Part shown: positions 36,792 to 45,380 of the stretch, piece after piece | Position numbering within the stretch: position 1 is the stretch's first letter | Layout: the number at the start of each line of letters is the position of its first letter | Assembly: GCF_002998925.1 (NCBI RefSeq) | Contig: NZ_CP027228.1 | Location: 1,612,001-1,676,000 of the forward strand | DNA from: Mogibacterium diversum | GTDB lineage: Bacteria; Bacillota; Clostridia; Peptostreptococcales; Anaerovoracaceae | Direction: 5' to 3' | DNA: 64,000 bases | Notes under the pieces: model-generated | What the model saw: only the letters and a program-made list of their open reading frames with translations | The model's database searches: none | What the model was told of the DNA's origin: nothing | Translations under genes and position numbers: made by a program

Positions 36792-36821
36792 AATAGTGCA
36801 TTTGACTCAAATAATAGTGCA
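36792..36821 (+). promoter_or_regulatory. Direct repeat AATAGTGCA upstream of the effector operon
   Basis: AATAGTGCA occurs at 36792-36800 and 36813-36821, 21 bases apart (two helical turns). It lies just before TATAAT at 36832-36837. This could be an operator, but no matching -35 is present. Confidence 0.4.
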
Positions 36822-36896
36822 AATCTAGAGATATAATAATTCTACAATTTATGGTAAAATAATTAAATAAAATAAAAAAGAATAGGAAACCTCATA

Positions 36897-37193
36897 ATGA
36901 CAAAATCAATAAAAGTAAACAAAGATACCACATCTTCTATAGCAAGCGGTATTACTGGCGCGTCTAGCGATTTGAGGCTTAGTCCATTAGCTTCTCAGGA
37001 TGGCAAATCGACGATAACAGCTAATAAAAGCAGCAAAACAGCTTACGACAAGGTAAGGAACTCTGCTTCAAAGTTTGACGAGACAATAACTGTGGATGCA
37101 CAGAATATCCGCAGTCTCGGTGTGAAGTTCGATGAATTTGACAGAGATATAAGCATGCAGTTGCAGTCAAAAGCACCAAGGCTAGATAGATAA
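36897..37193 (+). CDS. Lap1-like type VII secretion partner (DUF3130 / TIGR04197 type)
   Basis: This 98-aa predicted helical protein starts SIKVNKDTTSSIASGITGASSDL and contains SSKTAYDKVRNSASKFDETI, the pattern of the WXG100-like SACOL2603/DUF3130 group. In type VIIb systems these proteins bind the LXG domain of the effector encoded downstream and are needed for its export. The gene order here, Lap1 - Lap2 - LXG toxin - immunity, is the known one. The ribosome site is only AGGA. The assignment comes from motif memory and gene order. Confidence 0.78.
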   Translation: MTKSIKVNKDTTSSIASGITGASSDLRLSPLASQDGKSTITANKSSKTAYDKVRNSASKFDETITVDAQNIRSLGVKFDEFDRDISMQLQSKAPRLDR

Positions 37194-37194
37194 T

Positions 37195-37563
37195 ATGAAG
37201 AATTTCACAGAAGAGGAGATAAGAGGCAAACTCAGAGAGTTTGAAAATAAGCATGATGAACTTGAGTATCTGAAGCGCAAAGTAGGTAGTGAAATCGATG
37301 ATGAACACTATTTTGCAAGTGGTAATGCGCAGCTAAATGAACAAGTCAGATATGAACTTTGCAGAAACGATGATAATGAACTAATCGGTATAATCGACAA
37401 TACCTGCGATTCACTTGGTATAGCGAGCATGCAGAATTCTAGTGATTATGATGAAGTAAGAAATGAAGTGCAACGTCATCACGTAAGATTGTTCGATGAA
37501 GAAGATAGGCTATATCAGCAGCTTATAATTGCGAAAGAAGCAGAAAAGCAGGATAATAGATGA
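37195..37563 (+). CDS. Lap2-like type VII secretion partner (DUF3958 type)
   Basis: This 122-aa, highly charged helical protein has coiled-coil character at residues 5-35 and 88-118 (REFENKHDELEYLKRKVG and RHHVRLFDEEDRLYQQL). The gene begins one base after the previous stop. Its size, helices and position between a DUF3130-like gene and an LXG toxin match Lap2 (DUF3958) proteins, the second targeting factor for LXG export. Sequence similarity to named members must be checked. Confidence 0.7.
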   Translation: MKNFTEEEIRGKLREFENKHDELEYLKRKVGSEIDDEHYFASGNAQLNEQVRYELCRNDDNELIGIIDNTCDSLGIASMQNSSDYDEVRNEVQRHHVRLFDEEDRLYQQLIIAKEAEKQDNR

Positions 37564-37656
37564 TTCGAAAACCTCTATAAGACAGGTGCTAAAATTTTTA
37601 AATTCAGCATTCTTAGAAGATATGGAAAGCAGAAATCTACGAAAGGAAGTAATAGT

Positions 37657-39456
37657 GTGAGTGCAAGTTTTTACTTAGACCCAGCAGAAATCAAAGCCCA
37701 GTGCAGAGAGGCAATAGATAACCTGAACGAGGTATCATCAAAGACCATAAATGTAGAGCATAAACTAGATGAATTTATCAATAATAGTGAGCTTGAAAGC
37801 AAAGCCTTCGATGCTCTAAAGCAGCAGATTGCAGACTACAAGACAGTGCTACAAAGTATTAGGTCGCTAATTAAATACAATATAGGCGAATACAAAACCC
37901 TCATGAGTAGTGTCGGTGATAAAGTCCTGGATGGTGATAAAATCCTCAAAGGACAAGAGTATGCAAGAGGTAGAATTCGTGCATATGAGGATAGGGCAAA
38001 ACGTTGCCGAGAGAATGCGGTTACATACGCCGCAATCGCAGTCTATGCAGAAAATCAAAGCACAAGAGCATCACTATATGATCACCTAGCAGATAACCAC
38101 CGCAGGATGCTTGAAATCTGGGAGGAACAAGAACAGGCATACTACGATATAGAGAATTCTACAAAGGACCTATTCAGTACTGGAGATAGCACAGCAGAAC
38201 AGATAAACGCAGCCCTGTCAGATCTCGGTAAATCATTTAGAGCGGGGGCATTTCATCCAAACCTTGCAGCTTCGTGGCGAGCAAAGCTAAAGGAAGAGGT
38301 AAAGGAGCTGGATGCTATAGTGCTCTATGGTATAAAGAGACCAATATCCATAAATGAGGAAACATGGGAGAAATATCAGGGTGAGGTAACGACAAATGTA
38401 CTTCTACTAGAAAAACAGGGCTGGGCAGTCGATGGTATAAAGGCTTACGCCAGATATATTAACAAGAATATAGCAGGAAAGATTCCAGCCGGTAATGTGC
38501 TTGTAGAGATAGATAAGTGCAATAAGCAAACTCAATTAGTTGGTAGTGAAGTCTTTAAAAAGATGTGGTATGCGTGGAAAGCAGAAGGATTATCTGCATC
38601 CGAAAGTAAGAAGAAGCTTAAGATGCTTATGAAAGTAACTGGCATGGACGGTATTGATGAGAATTCATCAGCAGAAGAATTAAGGCGTATTGCAAATAAA
38701 ATTGATCCTAATCTTGAGCCTGACGATAAATTCTGGCGTAGTCTAGCAGGTACCGTAGAAACAGCATATTACTCACCACCTAAAACAAATTTTAATGGAG
38801 TTGCATTTGAAGTTGATAAGGCTGTTAAAGGCATATATTCACAAAATGAGATGACAGGAACGCTTGGAAAACGGGTACATTTATTCAGATATGTAATATC
38901 CTATCAGCAGGCTGAATACATAAGAAATAAATATACTGATGGGACAGATGAAGAGAAGTTAATAAGGTATCTGAAAGAAAGTGGACATGATGATTGGACA
39001 GCAGATGAATCTGCAAGACTTCATCTAAAAATAAATCGAAAAAGCAAGATGTATCCAAATGGGCATAGCTACGCAAATGGAGGCGTGAATATCAAAGTCG
39101 TTACTAATGGTAAATTCCATTCAGAGTTTATAATTAATGGTGATGGCAAATTTCTTACACTCTTGGACAAAGATGCTACACAGGATGCTAAAGTAAACTG
39201 CTCTAGCTTCAATTATGCAAGGCAAAATGATTATATACATCAAGTCCTAGATGTGAACCCTGCTGGTGAAAAATATAAATACGAACCAATTTTTAGAGGG
39301 GAGTCGCTATATGTACATGATAAAAATGGTTGTAGAGTATATAGTTCGGATGGTTATGAGTTGAAATTTGAACCGCCAGCGATTAAAGATATGTCACAAT
39401 ATAAAGATGATATAAATGTGCGTCAGGAATATTTCAGAAAGAGGGTAAAGCTATGA
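37657..39456 (+). CDS. LXG-type polymorphic toxin (cassette 1, full length)
   Basis: This 599-aa effector starts at GTG 37657 behind AAAGGA. Residues 1-200 are helical and LXG-like (FYLDPAEIKAQCREAIDNLNE through LKQQIADYKTVLQ). Residues 205-370 form a helical linker. From residue 408 there is a C-terminal domain with LFRYVISYQQAEYIR, SYANGGVNIKVV, EFIINGDGKFLTLLDKDATQ and NCSSFNYARQNDYIHQVLDV, then a variable tail from about residue 535. The C-terminal part may match DUF3114, but I cannot confirm that. The immunity gene overlaps its stop by four bases. The immunity protein is exported, which suggests an envelope target. The catalytic activity is unknown. Confidence 0.82.
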   Translation: MSASFYLDPAEIKAQCREAIDNLNEVSSKTINVEHKLDEFINNSELESKAFDALKQQIADYKTVLQSIRSLIKYNIGEYKTLMSSVGDKVLDGDKILKGQEYARGRIRAYEDRAKRCRENAVTYAAIAVYAENQSTRASLYDHLADNHRRMLEIWEEQEQAYYDIENSTKDLFSTGDSTAEQINAALSDLGKSFRAGAFHPNLAASWRAKLKEEVKELDAIVLYGIKRPISINEETWEKYQGEVTTNVLLLEKQGWAVDGIKAYARYINKNIAGKIPAGNVLVEIDKCNKQTQLVGSEVFKKMWYAWKAEGLSASESKKKLKMLMKVTGMDGIDENSSAEELRRIANKIDPNLEPDDKFWRSLAGTVETAYYSPPKTNFNGVAFEVDKAVKGIYSQNEMTGTLGKRVHLFRYVISYQQAEYIRNKYTDGTDEEKLIRYLKESGHDDWTADESARLHLKINRKSKMYPNGHSYANGGVNIKVVTNGKFHSEFIINGDGKFLTLLDKDATQDAKVNCSSFNYARQNDYIHQVLDVNPAGEKYKYEPIFRGESLYVHDKNGCRVYSSDGYELKFEPPAIKDMSQYKDDINVRQEYFRKRVKL

Positions 39457-40133
39457 AGAATATTTTTAGTAATAAGAAAGCAATTATTGTTCTTATTGCT
39501 TGTTCTTTAATTACAATAATTATAGCTATTATAATGAAAATAACGTTTTTTAAACCTAAACCAATTACTGAAATTAAGACTAACACTGTGTATATAGGCG
39601 GTTCTAGAAGTGAATATCCAGATAATGACCAATCAAGGTACTATATTGAGTTCAAAGATAATAAAACATTTATATTAATGTATGATGACACCAGAAGAAA
39701 TGAGGAAAATTATGATGAGGATGGCGATGGAAGTAAACCAAGACTAGATATATATTTTGGTGAATATGAAATAAAGAATGGCAACTACATATTAAAAACG
39801 ACAGATAGTGCAGGGGTGTCATTTAAAAACACAATGGCTGTTGCAAAGAAAAAAATTAACTACTATGGTCGTGGAATATTTGAAATAGAAAAATATGTAT
39901 TAAATCAGTATGGACATAATGCAGAAAGGATTATCTTTAGAACAGGAAAAAGGGAATATATATTGGGATATCAGGATAATAGTGGCAATTATTATGATAA
40001 AAATGACTATTATTATCTCCTTTTCAACAAATCTGACATAAAAAAATTGCCCATCTCTATAGAAGAATTCCGCAAGCAGTTCAAGATGGATAAGAAGGCG
40101 GAACAGGAGCGCATAGCGGAGCAGAATAGATAG
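39453..40133 (+). CDS. Immunity protein 1, membrane-anchored
   Basis: This 226-aa protein has one N-terminal helix (about residues 9-30) after a basic start, so its body should face outside. The body has VYIGGSRSEYPDNDQSRYYIEF and MYDDTRRNEENYDEDGDGSKP, in which DEDGDG resembles a calcium-binding loop. An IYFGEYEI strand and the tail KSDIKKLPISIEEFRKQFKM follow. The tail is shared by all five paralogues. The gene overlaps the toxin stop (ATGA), the standard arrangement of toxin and immunity pairs. It should protect the cell from the toxin encoded by 37657 and sister cells' toxins. No named family is recognised. Confidence 0.75.
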   Translation: MKNIFSNKKAIIVLIACSLITIIIAIIMKITFFKPKPITEIKTNTVYIGGSRSEYPDNDQSRYYIEFKDNKTFILMYDDTRRNEENYDEDGDGSKPRLDIYFGEYEIKNGNYILKTTDSAGVSFKNTMAVAKKKINYYGRGIFEIEKYVLNQYGHNAERIIFRTGKREYILGYQDNSGNYYDKNDYYYLLFNKSDIKKLPISIEEFRKQFKMDKKAEQERIAEQNR

Positions 40134-40155
40134 CATATTTGTTATGATAGGTTTT

Positions 40156-40185
40156 CAGAAAGCTCATATTTGAGCTTTCTGTTTT
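40156..40185 (+). terminator. Cassette hairpin 1
   Basis: CAGAAAGCTCA / TGAGCTTTCTG, an 11-bp perfect stem with loop TATT, runs into TTTTC. The same hairpin closes every cassette of the array. Confidence 0.85.
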
Positions 40186-40186
40186 C

Positions 40187-41448
40187 AAATTAAGGGATTA
40201 CGATATAGAGAATTCTACAAAGGACCTATTCAGCACCGGAGATAGCACAGCAGAACAGATAAACGCAGCACTATCAGATCTCGGTAAGTCATTTAAAGCG
40301 GGCGCATTTCATCCAAACCTAGATGCTTCATGGAGAGCAAAGCTAAAGGAAGAGACAAAGGAGCTGGATGTTATTAACATGTTCGGCATTAAGAGACCTA
40401 AGTCAATAGATGATAAAACATGGGAAAAGTACCAAGAGGATGTTACAGCTAAGGTGCTACTGTTAGAAAAACAGGGCTGGCCTATAGAGAGCATTAAAGA
40501 ATTTGGCAAGTACTTCAAAGAGATGCTTGGGAGAAAAGGTCAATCTTCCAATATGTCTGAAATCGTATCATCCTGCTATAGCGATACACAAATAGTCGGA
40601 ACTAAAGTATTTGATAACATGTGGTATGCATGGAAGGCAGATAGAATATCCGCGTCCGAAAGCAAGAAGAAACTATCTGCACTGATGAAAATTACCGGTA
40701 TGGACAAACTGGATGAAAAATCATCAGCAGACCAACTAAGAGCAGTAGCGGACAAGATAAACAAAAAGATGAAGCCCGATGATAAATTCTGGGGTAGTCT
40801 AGCAGGTACAGTAGAAAAGCATACTATCCAAACGGCATGAAAGGTGACTTAGGAAAGCAGCTTCATCTGTTCAGGTACGTAATATCCTATCAGCAGGCTA
40901 AATACATAGTGGATAACTACAAAGGGCGAACAGACGAAGAAAAGCTGATAAACTATATAGTCAAAGAGAAAATCTGGAACTGGACAGCAGATGAATCTGC
41001 AAGACTTCATCAGAAGCTTTATACTAACTCCCAAAATACAATTATTTATCCAAATGGTCACAGCAATGCAAATGGAGGAGTAAACCTAAAAGTCGTGACC
41101 AATACTAGATTCCGTTCAGAGTTTATAATTATTGGAGATGGCAAATTTCTCGCTCTTTTAGATAAAGATGCTACTCAGGATGCAAAAGCAAACTGTTCTA
41201 GCTTTAACTATGCACGGAGAAATGATTTTGTGCATAAAGTCCTTGACGTATACCCAACATCAAATAATGAGCCTAAATTTCGAGATGAATCCAAAGTAGT
41301 AATGTGTAATGGAGAAAAAATAAAAGACCAAAAAGGAAATAAAGTATTATACGAATCTCCTAGTGAGTTAAATCAAGAAACAAAGGAATTGGTGAAGAAG
41401 CATAGAAAGCAGTTTATAGAGAGGTTTAAAGATGCGAAAAACAAGTAA
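40187..41448 (+). pseudogene. Toxin cassette 2: truncated LXG toxin with one frameshift
   Basis: The sequence matches the cassette 1 toxin from about residue 163 (YDIENSTKDLFSTGDS) onward but has no start or export domain before it. It is open in one frame to 40840 and in another from about 40816 to 41448. Compared with cassette 1 it lacks one base in GTAGAAACAGC near 40817. Restoring it joins GTVETAYYPNGMKGDLGKQLHLFRY. About 30 residues of linker are also missing. The domain core is intact (YPNGHSNANGGVNLKVV, FRSEFIIIGDGKFLALLDKD). The variable tail ends LVKKHRKQFIERFKDAKNK. The C-terminal frame could be translated from the ATG at 40837. Confidence 0.82.
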
Positions 41449-42082
41449 GTCAAAAATTAGATTGGCGATTATAGCCACATTGGCATGTACTGCTATTGTA
41501 ACAGTACAATACCTTGTTTTAAAGCCTTCGGTAATTAATCAAATACAAATTAATAGAGTATATATTGGCGGATTGTTTACTGAATATCCCACAAAATATC
41601 AACCAAGATGCTACATTGAATTCAAAGAAAAAAACAAATATGTATTTGTATATGACGATAGCAGAGGAACGTATGAAGATTATAATGAAGATGGTGATGG
41701 GAGAAAACCACATATAGATATATATTTTGGTAGATATGACGAAAAAGAAGGATTATATAAACTTACACCGATTAAAAGTGCTAGTGTAGGATTCAAAAAT
41801 CCAACAGATGCAAGAAAAGGCTTAATTGATGCCTATGGATATTCTAATCTTGAGAACAATAAAGAGATTATAGGACAGGTTGCAGCTAAAAACAAAAAAG
41901 GTAATTATGTTATTGGAAATCCAAGTAAAGATGGAGTCACTATAAGTAATAATGGCCTTTACTTTGAGATTTATGATAAATCCGACATAAAGAAACTTCC
42001 TAGTTCTGTAGAGGAATTCCGCAAACAGTTCAAGATGGACAAGAAGGCAGAACAGGAGCGCATAGCGGAGCAGAATAGATAG
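41432..42082 (+). CDS. Immunity protein 2, membrane-anchored
   Basis: This 216-aa paralogue of immunity protein 1 has an N-terminal helix (RLAIIATLACTAIVTVQYLV), a VYIGGLFTEYPTKYQPRCYIEF strand and an FVYDDSRGTYEDYNEDGDGRK segment. It shares the KSDIKKLPSSVEEFRKQFKM tail. Its middle (KSASVGFKNPTDARKGLIDAYG) differs from the others. It overlaps the toxin remnant by 17 bases. The intact frame next to a broken toxin suggests the immunity function is the part under selection. Confidence 0.75.
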   Translation: MRKTSKSKIRLAIIATLACTAIVTVQYLVLKPSVINQIQINRVYIGGLFTEYPTKYQPRCYIEFKEKNKYVFVYDDSRGTYEDYNEDGDGRKPHIDIYFGRYDEKEGLYKLTPIKSASVGFKNPTDARKGLIDAYGYSNLENNKEIIGQVAAKNKKGNYVIGNPSKDGVTISNNGLYFEIYDKSDIKKLPSSVEEFRKQFKMDKKAEQERIAEQNR

Positions 42083-42104
42083 CCCGTTTGTCGGGATGTA
42101 TTTT

Positions 42105-42134
42105 CAGAAAGCTCATATTCGAGCTTTCTGTTTT
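42105..42134 (+). terminator. Cassette hairpin 2
   Basis: CAGAAAGCTC / GAGCTTTCTG with loop ATATTC runs into TTTTCC. A second palindrome, CTTTGGTCGTAACCAAAG at 42136-42153, follows at once and recurs after cassette 3. Confidence 0.85.
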
Positions 42135-42142
42135 CCTTTGGT

Positions 42143-42758
42143 CGTAACCAAAGTATATGACAACATGTGGTATGCATGGAAACAGCTACACCTGTTCAGG
42201 TACGTAATATCCTACCAGCAAGCTAAATACATCGTGGACAACTACAAAGGGCGAACAGACGAAGAAAAGCTGATAAACTATATAGTCAAAGAGAAAATCT
42301 GGAACTGGACAGCAGAGGAGTCTACAAGGCTGCATCTTAAGTCATATAACAAGGGTGAGCAGTATCCAGATGGACACAGCTATGCAAATGGAGGAGTAAA
42401 CCTTAAAGTTGTGACCAATGCCAGATTTCGTTCAGAGTTTATAATTAATGGGGATGGTAAATTTCTCACTCTTTTGGACGAGCATGCTACTCAGGATGCC
42501 AAGGTAAACTGTTCTAGCTTCAATTATGCACGTCGTAATGATTACATCCACACCGTTTTGGATGTTAATCCTGCAAAACCAAAATATAATTATGAGCCAA
42601 AGTTTCGGAATGATGCATATTTGGTGAGAGATAATAATGGCGATATAATCAAAGGAAAAGAGTTCATATCACCAAAACACATTAACACAGAAGATGAGAA
42701 AGCTTGGGAAATGCGTAAAAAAGCATTTAATAATGAGGTGTTATCATGGAAAAAATAA
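42143..42758 (+). pseudogene. Toxin cassette 3: orphan C-terminal domain
   Basis: The frame contains a short linker relic, VVTKVYDNMWYAWK, matching about residue 300 of the full toxin. This is fused directly to QLHLFRYVISYQQAKYIVDN, so about 100 residues are deleted. The C-terminal core is complete (YPDGHSYANGGVNLKVV, FRSEFIINGDGKFLTLLD, NCSSFNYARRNDYIHTVLDV), followed by its own tail ending AWEMRKKAFNNEVLSWKK. The first good ATG is at 42165, without a ribosome site. It could be silent donor DNA for recombination with the cassette 1 gene. Weak translation is not excluded. Confidence 0.78.
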
Positions 42759-43440
42759 ACAACAGAGGAAAAGTAAAGTTCGCTGTTGCAATGATAATTA
42801 TAACTGGTTGTTTTGCAGTAGCATCAAAAGTATTAATTATAGATCCTCAATATATCGATAGAGTTAAGACTAACAAAATATATATTGGAGGTTTTGAAAA
42901 AAATATCCTAATGAAAACGATCCGAGATTTTATATCGAATTCAAAGAGGATGGTACTTTTGTTGCAATGCAAGATGATAGCAGGGGGAATGAGGACGATT
43001 ATTATGAAGATGGAACCAGTGGGTCTCCGAGCATAGAAGTATATTTTGGCATATATGAAGTAAAAAAAGGTAATTATATATTAACTACAACGGATAGTGC
43101 GGGTATAAAATTTTTCGATACAGATGCTGTTAAAAAGAAAAAGATTAGTTATTATAGCCGAGGAGTATTCGAAAGTGATAAGCGTATTTCAAAGAGCCAA
43201 GGTAGAGTTGCAGAAAAAAGTGTTATTTTAACAAAAAATGGATACTATGTCCTAGGGTATATGGATAAAAATAATGGATCATATGACAGACATCGTTATT
43301 TTTGCATTCTTTACAACAAATCCGATATTAAAAAGCTCCCAAGCAGCCCGGAGGAATTCCGCAAACAGTTCAAGATGGACAAGAAAGCTGAACAGGAGCG
43401 CCTAGCGGAGCAGAAGCGTTTAGCAGAGCAAAGTCAGTAG
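42746..43440 (+). pseudogene. Immunity gene 3 with a poly-A frameshift
   Basis: The gene starts MEKINNRGKVKFAVAMIIITG, and the reading frame changes at a run of seven A at 42897-42903. With eight A it would continue GGFEKKYPNENDPRFYIEFK, matching the other four proteins (GG, three or four residues, then YP). The rest, MQDDSRGNEDDYYEDG to the common KSDIKKLPSSPEEFRKQFKM tail, is intact to 43440. It overlaps the toxin cassette 3 stop by 13 bases. The homopolymer could slip back, giving on/off variation. Sequencing error is a further explanation. Confidence 0.8.
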
Positions 43441-43448
43441 ACAATTTT

Positions 43449-43478
43449 CAGAAAGCTCGTATTCAAGCTTTCTGTTTT
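43449..43478 (+). terminator. Cassette hairpin 3
   Basis: CAGAAAGCT / AGCTTTCTG with loop CGTATTCA runs into TTTTCC. It is followed by the CTTTGGTCGTAACCAAAG palindrome at 43480-43497. Confidence 0.85.
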
Positions 43479-43500
43479 CCTTTGGTCGTAACCAAAGTAT

Positions 43501-44127
43501 ATGACAACATGTGGTGTGCATGGAAAGCAGCTACATCTCTTTAGGTACGTAATATCCTACCAGCAGGCCGAATACATAGTGGACAACTACAAAGGTCGAA
43601 CAGACGAAGAAAAGCTGATAAACTATATAGTAAAAGAGAAAATCTGGAACTGGACAGCGGAGGAGTCTACAAGACTTCACCTTAAGCATTATAAAGACGA
43701 ATATGGAAGTAATACTTATTACCCTGATGGACACAGTTATGCAAATGGCGGAATAAACCTCAAGGTTGTTACCAATGCGAGATTTCGCTCAGAGTTTATA
43801 ATTAATGGGGATGGTAAATTCCTAACCCTTTTAGACAAAGATGCTACTCAGGATGCAAAAGTAAACTGTTCTAGCTTTAACTATGCAAGGCAAAATGATT
43901 ATATACATCAAGTCCTAGATGTGAACCCTGCTGGTGAGAATTACAATTATGAACATCAATTTAGAGAAGAAGCTAGATACATTCATGATAAATATGGCAA
44001 CAGAATAATTGATACAAACACAGGAAAAGAAAAAATATTTGCTGCACCTAAATTATCTAATATGAATCAATATGAAAATAATGTTAATAAATTTCAGAAA
44101 AAATTTAAGGGAAGAGTTCTATCATGA
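43501..44127 (+). pseudogene. Toxin cassette 4: orphan C-terminal domain
   Basis: The domain is open from 43501 (MTTCGVHGKQLHLFRYVIS). The linker relic just before it, GTATATGACAACATGTGG, is in another frame because of an extra G relative to cassette 3. The core is complete. Its bases 43882-43937 are identical over 56 nt to 39214-39269 of cassette 1, a sign of recent gene conversion or duplication. The variable tail ends QYENNVNKFQKKFKGRVLS. No ribosome site is visible. The immunity gene overlaps its stop by four bases (ATGA). Confidence 0.77.
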
Positions 44128-44762
44128 GTAGTAAATGTAAAAAAATGGGTCTTTGCTCTATCGCAATTATTATAGTACTGATAATGCTTGTTATTATAAG
44201 AAATGCATGTTTTAAACCAGATTATATTAAGGAAATAAGAAATAATCATGTGTATTTATGTGGTTTCTATGGCAGATATCCACAAAACCATCAACAAAGA
44301 TTCTATATAGAATTTAAAAAAAATAAAACATTTATCTTAATGGATGATTGTAGTAGAGGAACTATTGATGATTATGATCAGGATGGTGACGGGAGTCATC
44401 CGCATATAAAGATTATTTATGGCAAATATGTAATTGATAGAAATAACAGATATATCCTATCTAAGGCTAAATCTGCATATGTTGAATTTAAGGATGTGGG
44501 TGCGGTTAACTCGAATGAAATTAATTATTACTATACTAGAACATTCAGTCAATACGAAGTCATGACAGAAAGAGTATTTACAAATGATAAAGGGAACTAT
44601 ATATTATCAAGAACGTCTATGGACAAAAAAGCCATAGATAAGAAATGGTACTATTACATATACAACAAATCCGACATAAAAAAACTTCCAAGCAGCCCAG
44701 AAGAATTCCGCAAGCAGTTCAAGATGGATAAGAAGGCGGAGCAGGAGCGCCTAGCGGAGTAG
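44124..44762 (+). CDS. Immunity protein 4, membrane-anchored
   Basis: This 212-aa paralogue has an N-terminal helix (GLCSIAIIIVLIMLVIIRNA), the VYLCGFYGRYPQNHQQRFYIEF segment and MDDCSRGTIDDYDQDGDGSH with a DxDxDG loop. It also has the common KSDIKKLPSSPEEFRKQFKM tail. It ends early at LAE because CAG became TAG relative to cassette 3, which removes only a few charged residues. A further stop follows in the relic. The middle region diverges from its paralogues, as expected for allele-specific immunity. Confidence 0.74.
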   Translation: MSSKCKKMGLCSIAIIIVLIMLVIIRNACFKPDYIKEIRNNHVYLCGFYGRYPQNHQQRFYIEFKKNKTFILMDDCSRGTIDDYDQDGDGSHPHIKIIYGKYVIDRNNRYILSKAKSAYVEFKDVGAVNSNEINYYYTRTFSQYEVMTERVFTNDKGNYILSRTSMDKKAIDKKWYYYIYNKSDIKKLPSSPEEFRKQFKMDKKAEQERLAE

Positions 44763-44797
44763 GCGCGTTAAGCAGAGCAAAGTCAGTAGACAATTTT

Positions 44798-44827
44798 CAG
44801 AAAGCTCGTATTCGAGCTTTCTGTTTT
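44798..44827 (+). terminator. Cassette hairpin 4
   Basis: CAGAAAGCTCG / CGAGCTTTCTG with loop TATT runs into TTTTC. Confidence 0.85.
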
Positions 44828-44865
44828 CGCATTAAGTAATGATATACTAAGTGACACTTTAAATC

Positions 44866-45380
44866 GCATTTTATTTAGACCCATCCGAAATCAAAGCCCA
44901 ATGTAGAGAGACTATAGATAATCTTAGTGAAGTTAATTCTTATAGAGCAAAAGTTAGACGTGTTTATCAATAACAACGAATATATACCCAGACGGCCACA
45001 GTACAGCAAATGGAGGAGTAAATCTCAAGGTTGCGACCAATGCCAGATTTCGTTCAGAGTTTATAATCAATGGGGATGGTAAATTTCTTACTCTTTTAGA
45101 TAAAGACGCTACACAAGATGCCGTGGTTAACTGCTCCAACTTTAATTATGCAACTGCAAATGATGATTATCACCAGATGTTCGATGTAAAACCAGCACAA
45201 CCTAAATATGAACCTAGATTTAGAGATAGTGAATTGTATGTAAAAGATAAGAGTGGTGTATTAAATGAAAATAAAAAATATATTGCACCAGAGAAAAGGG
45301 ATATGTATAAGTATAACGAAGATATAAAAAATCGCCGAGATAATTTTAGAAAGAAGACAAGTCATGAAAGAAGCAATTAA
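44866..45380 (+). pseudogene. Toxin cassette 5: degraded relic
   Basis: The first 120 bases match the very start of the LXG toxin (FYLDPSEIKAQCRETIDNLSEV, then EQKLDVFINNNE in another frame) but have no start codon. They jump at about 44980 straight to the C-terminal core (YPDGHSTANGGVNLKVAT, FRSEFIINGDGKFLTLLDKD, NCSNFNYATANDDYHQMFDV). About 420 residues are missing. The tail ends DIKNRRDNFRKKTSHERSN and overlaps the next immunity gene by 17 bases. The relic shows that whole toxin genes, not just C-terminal ends, were once present here. Confidence 0.8.
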
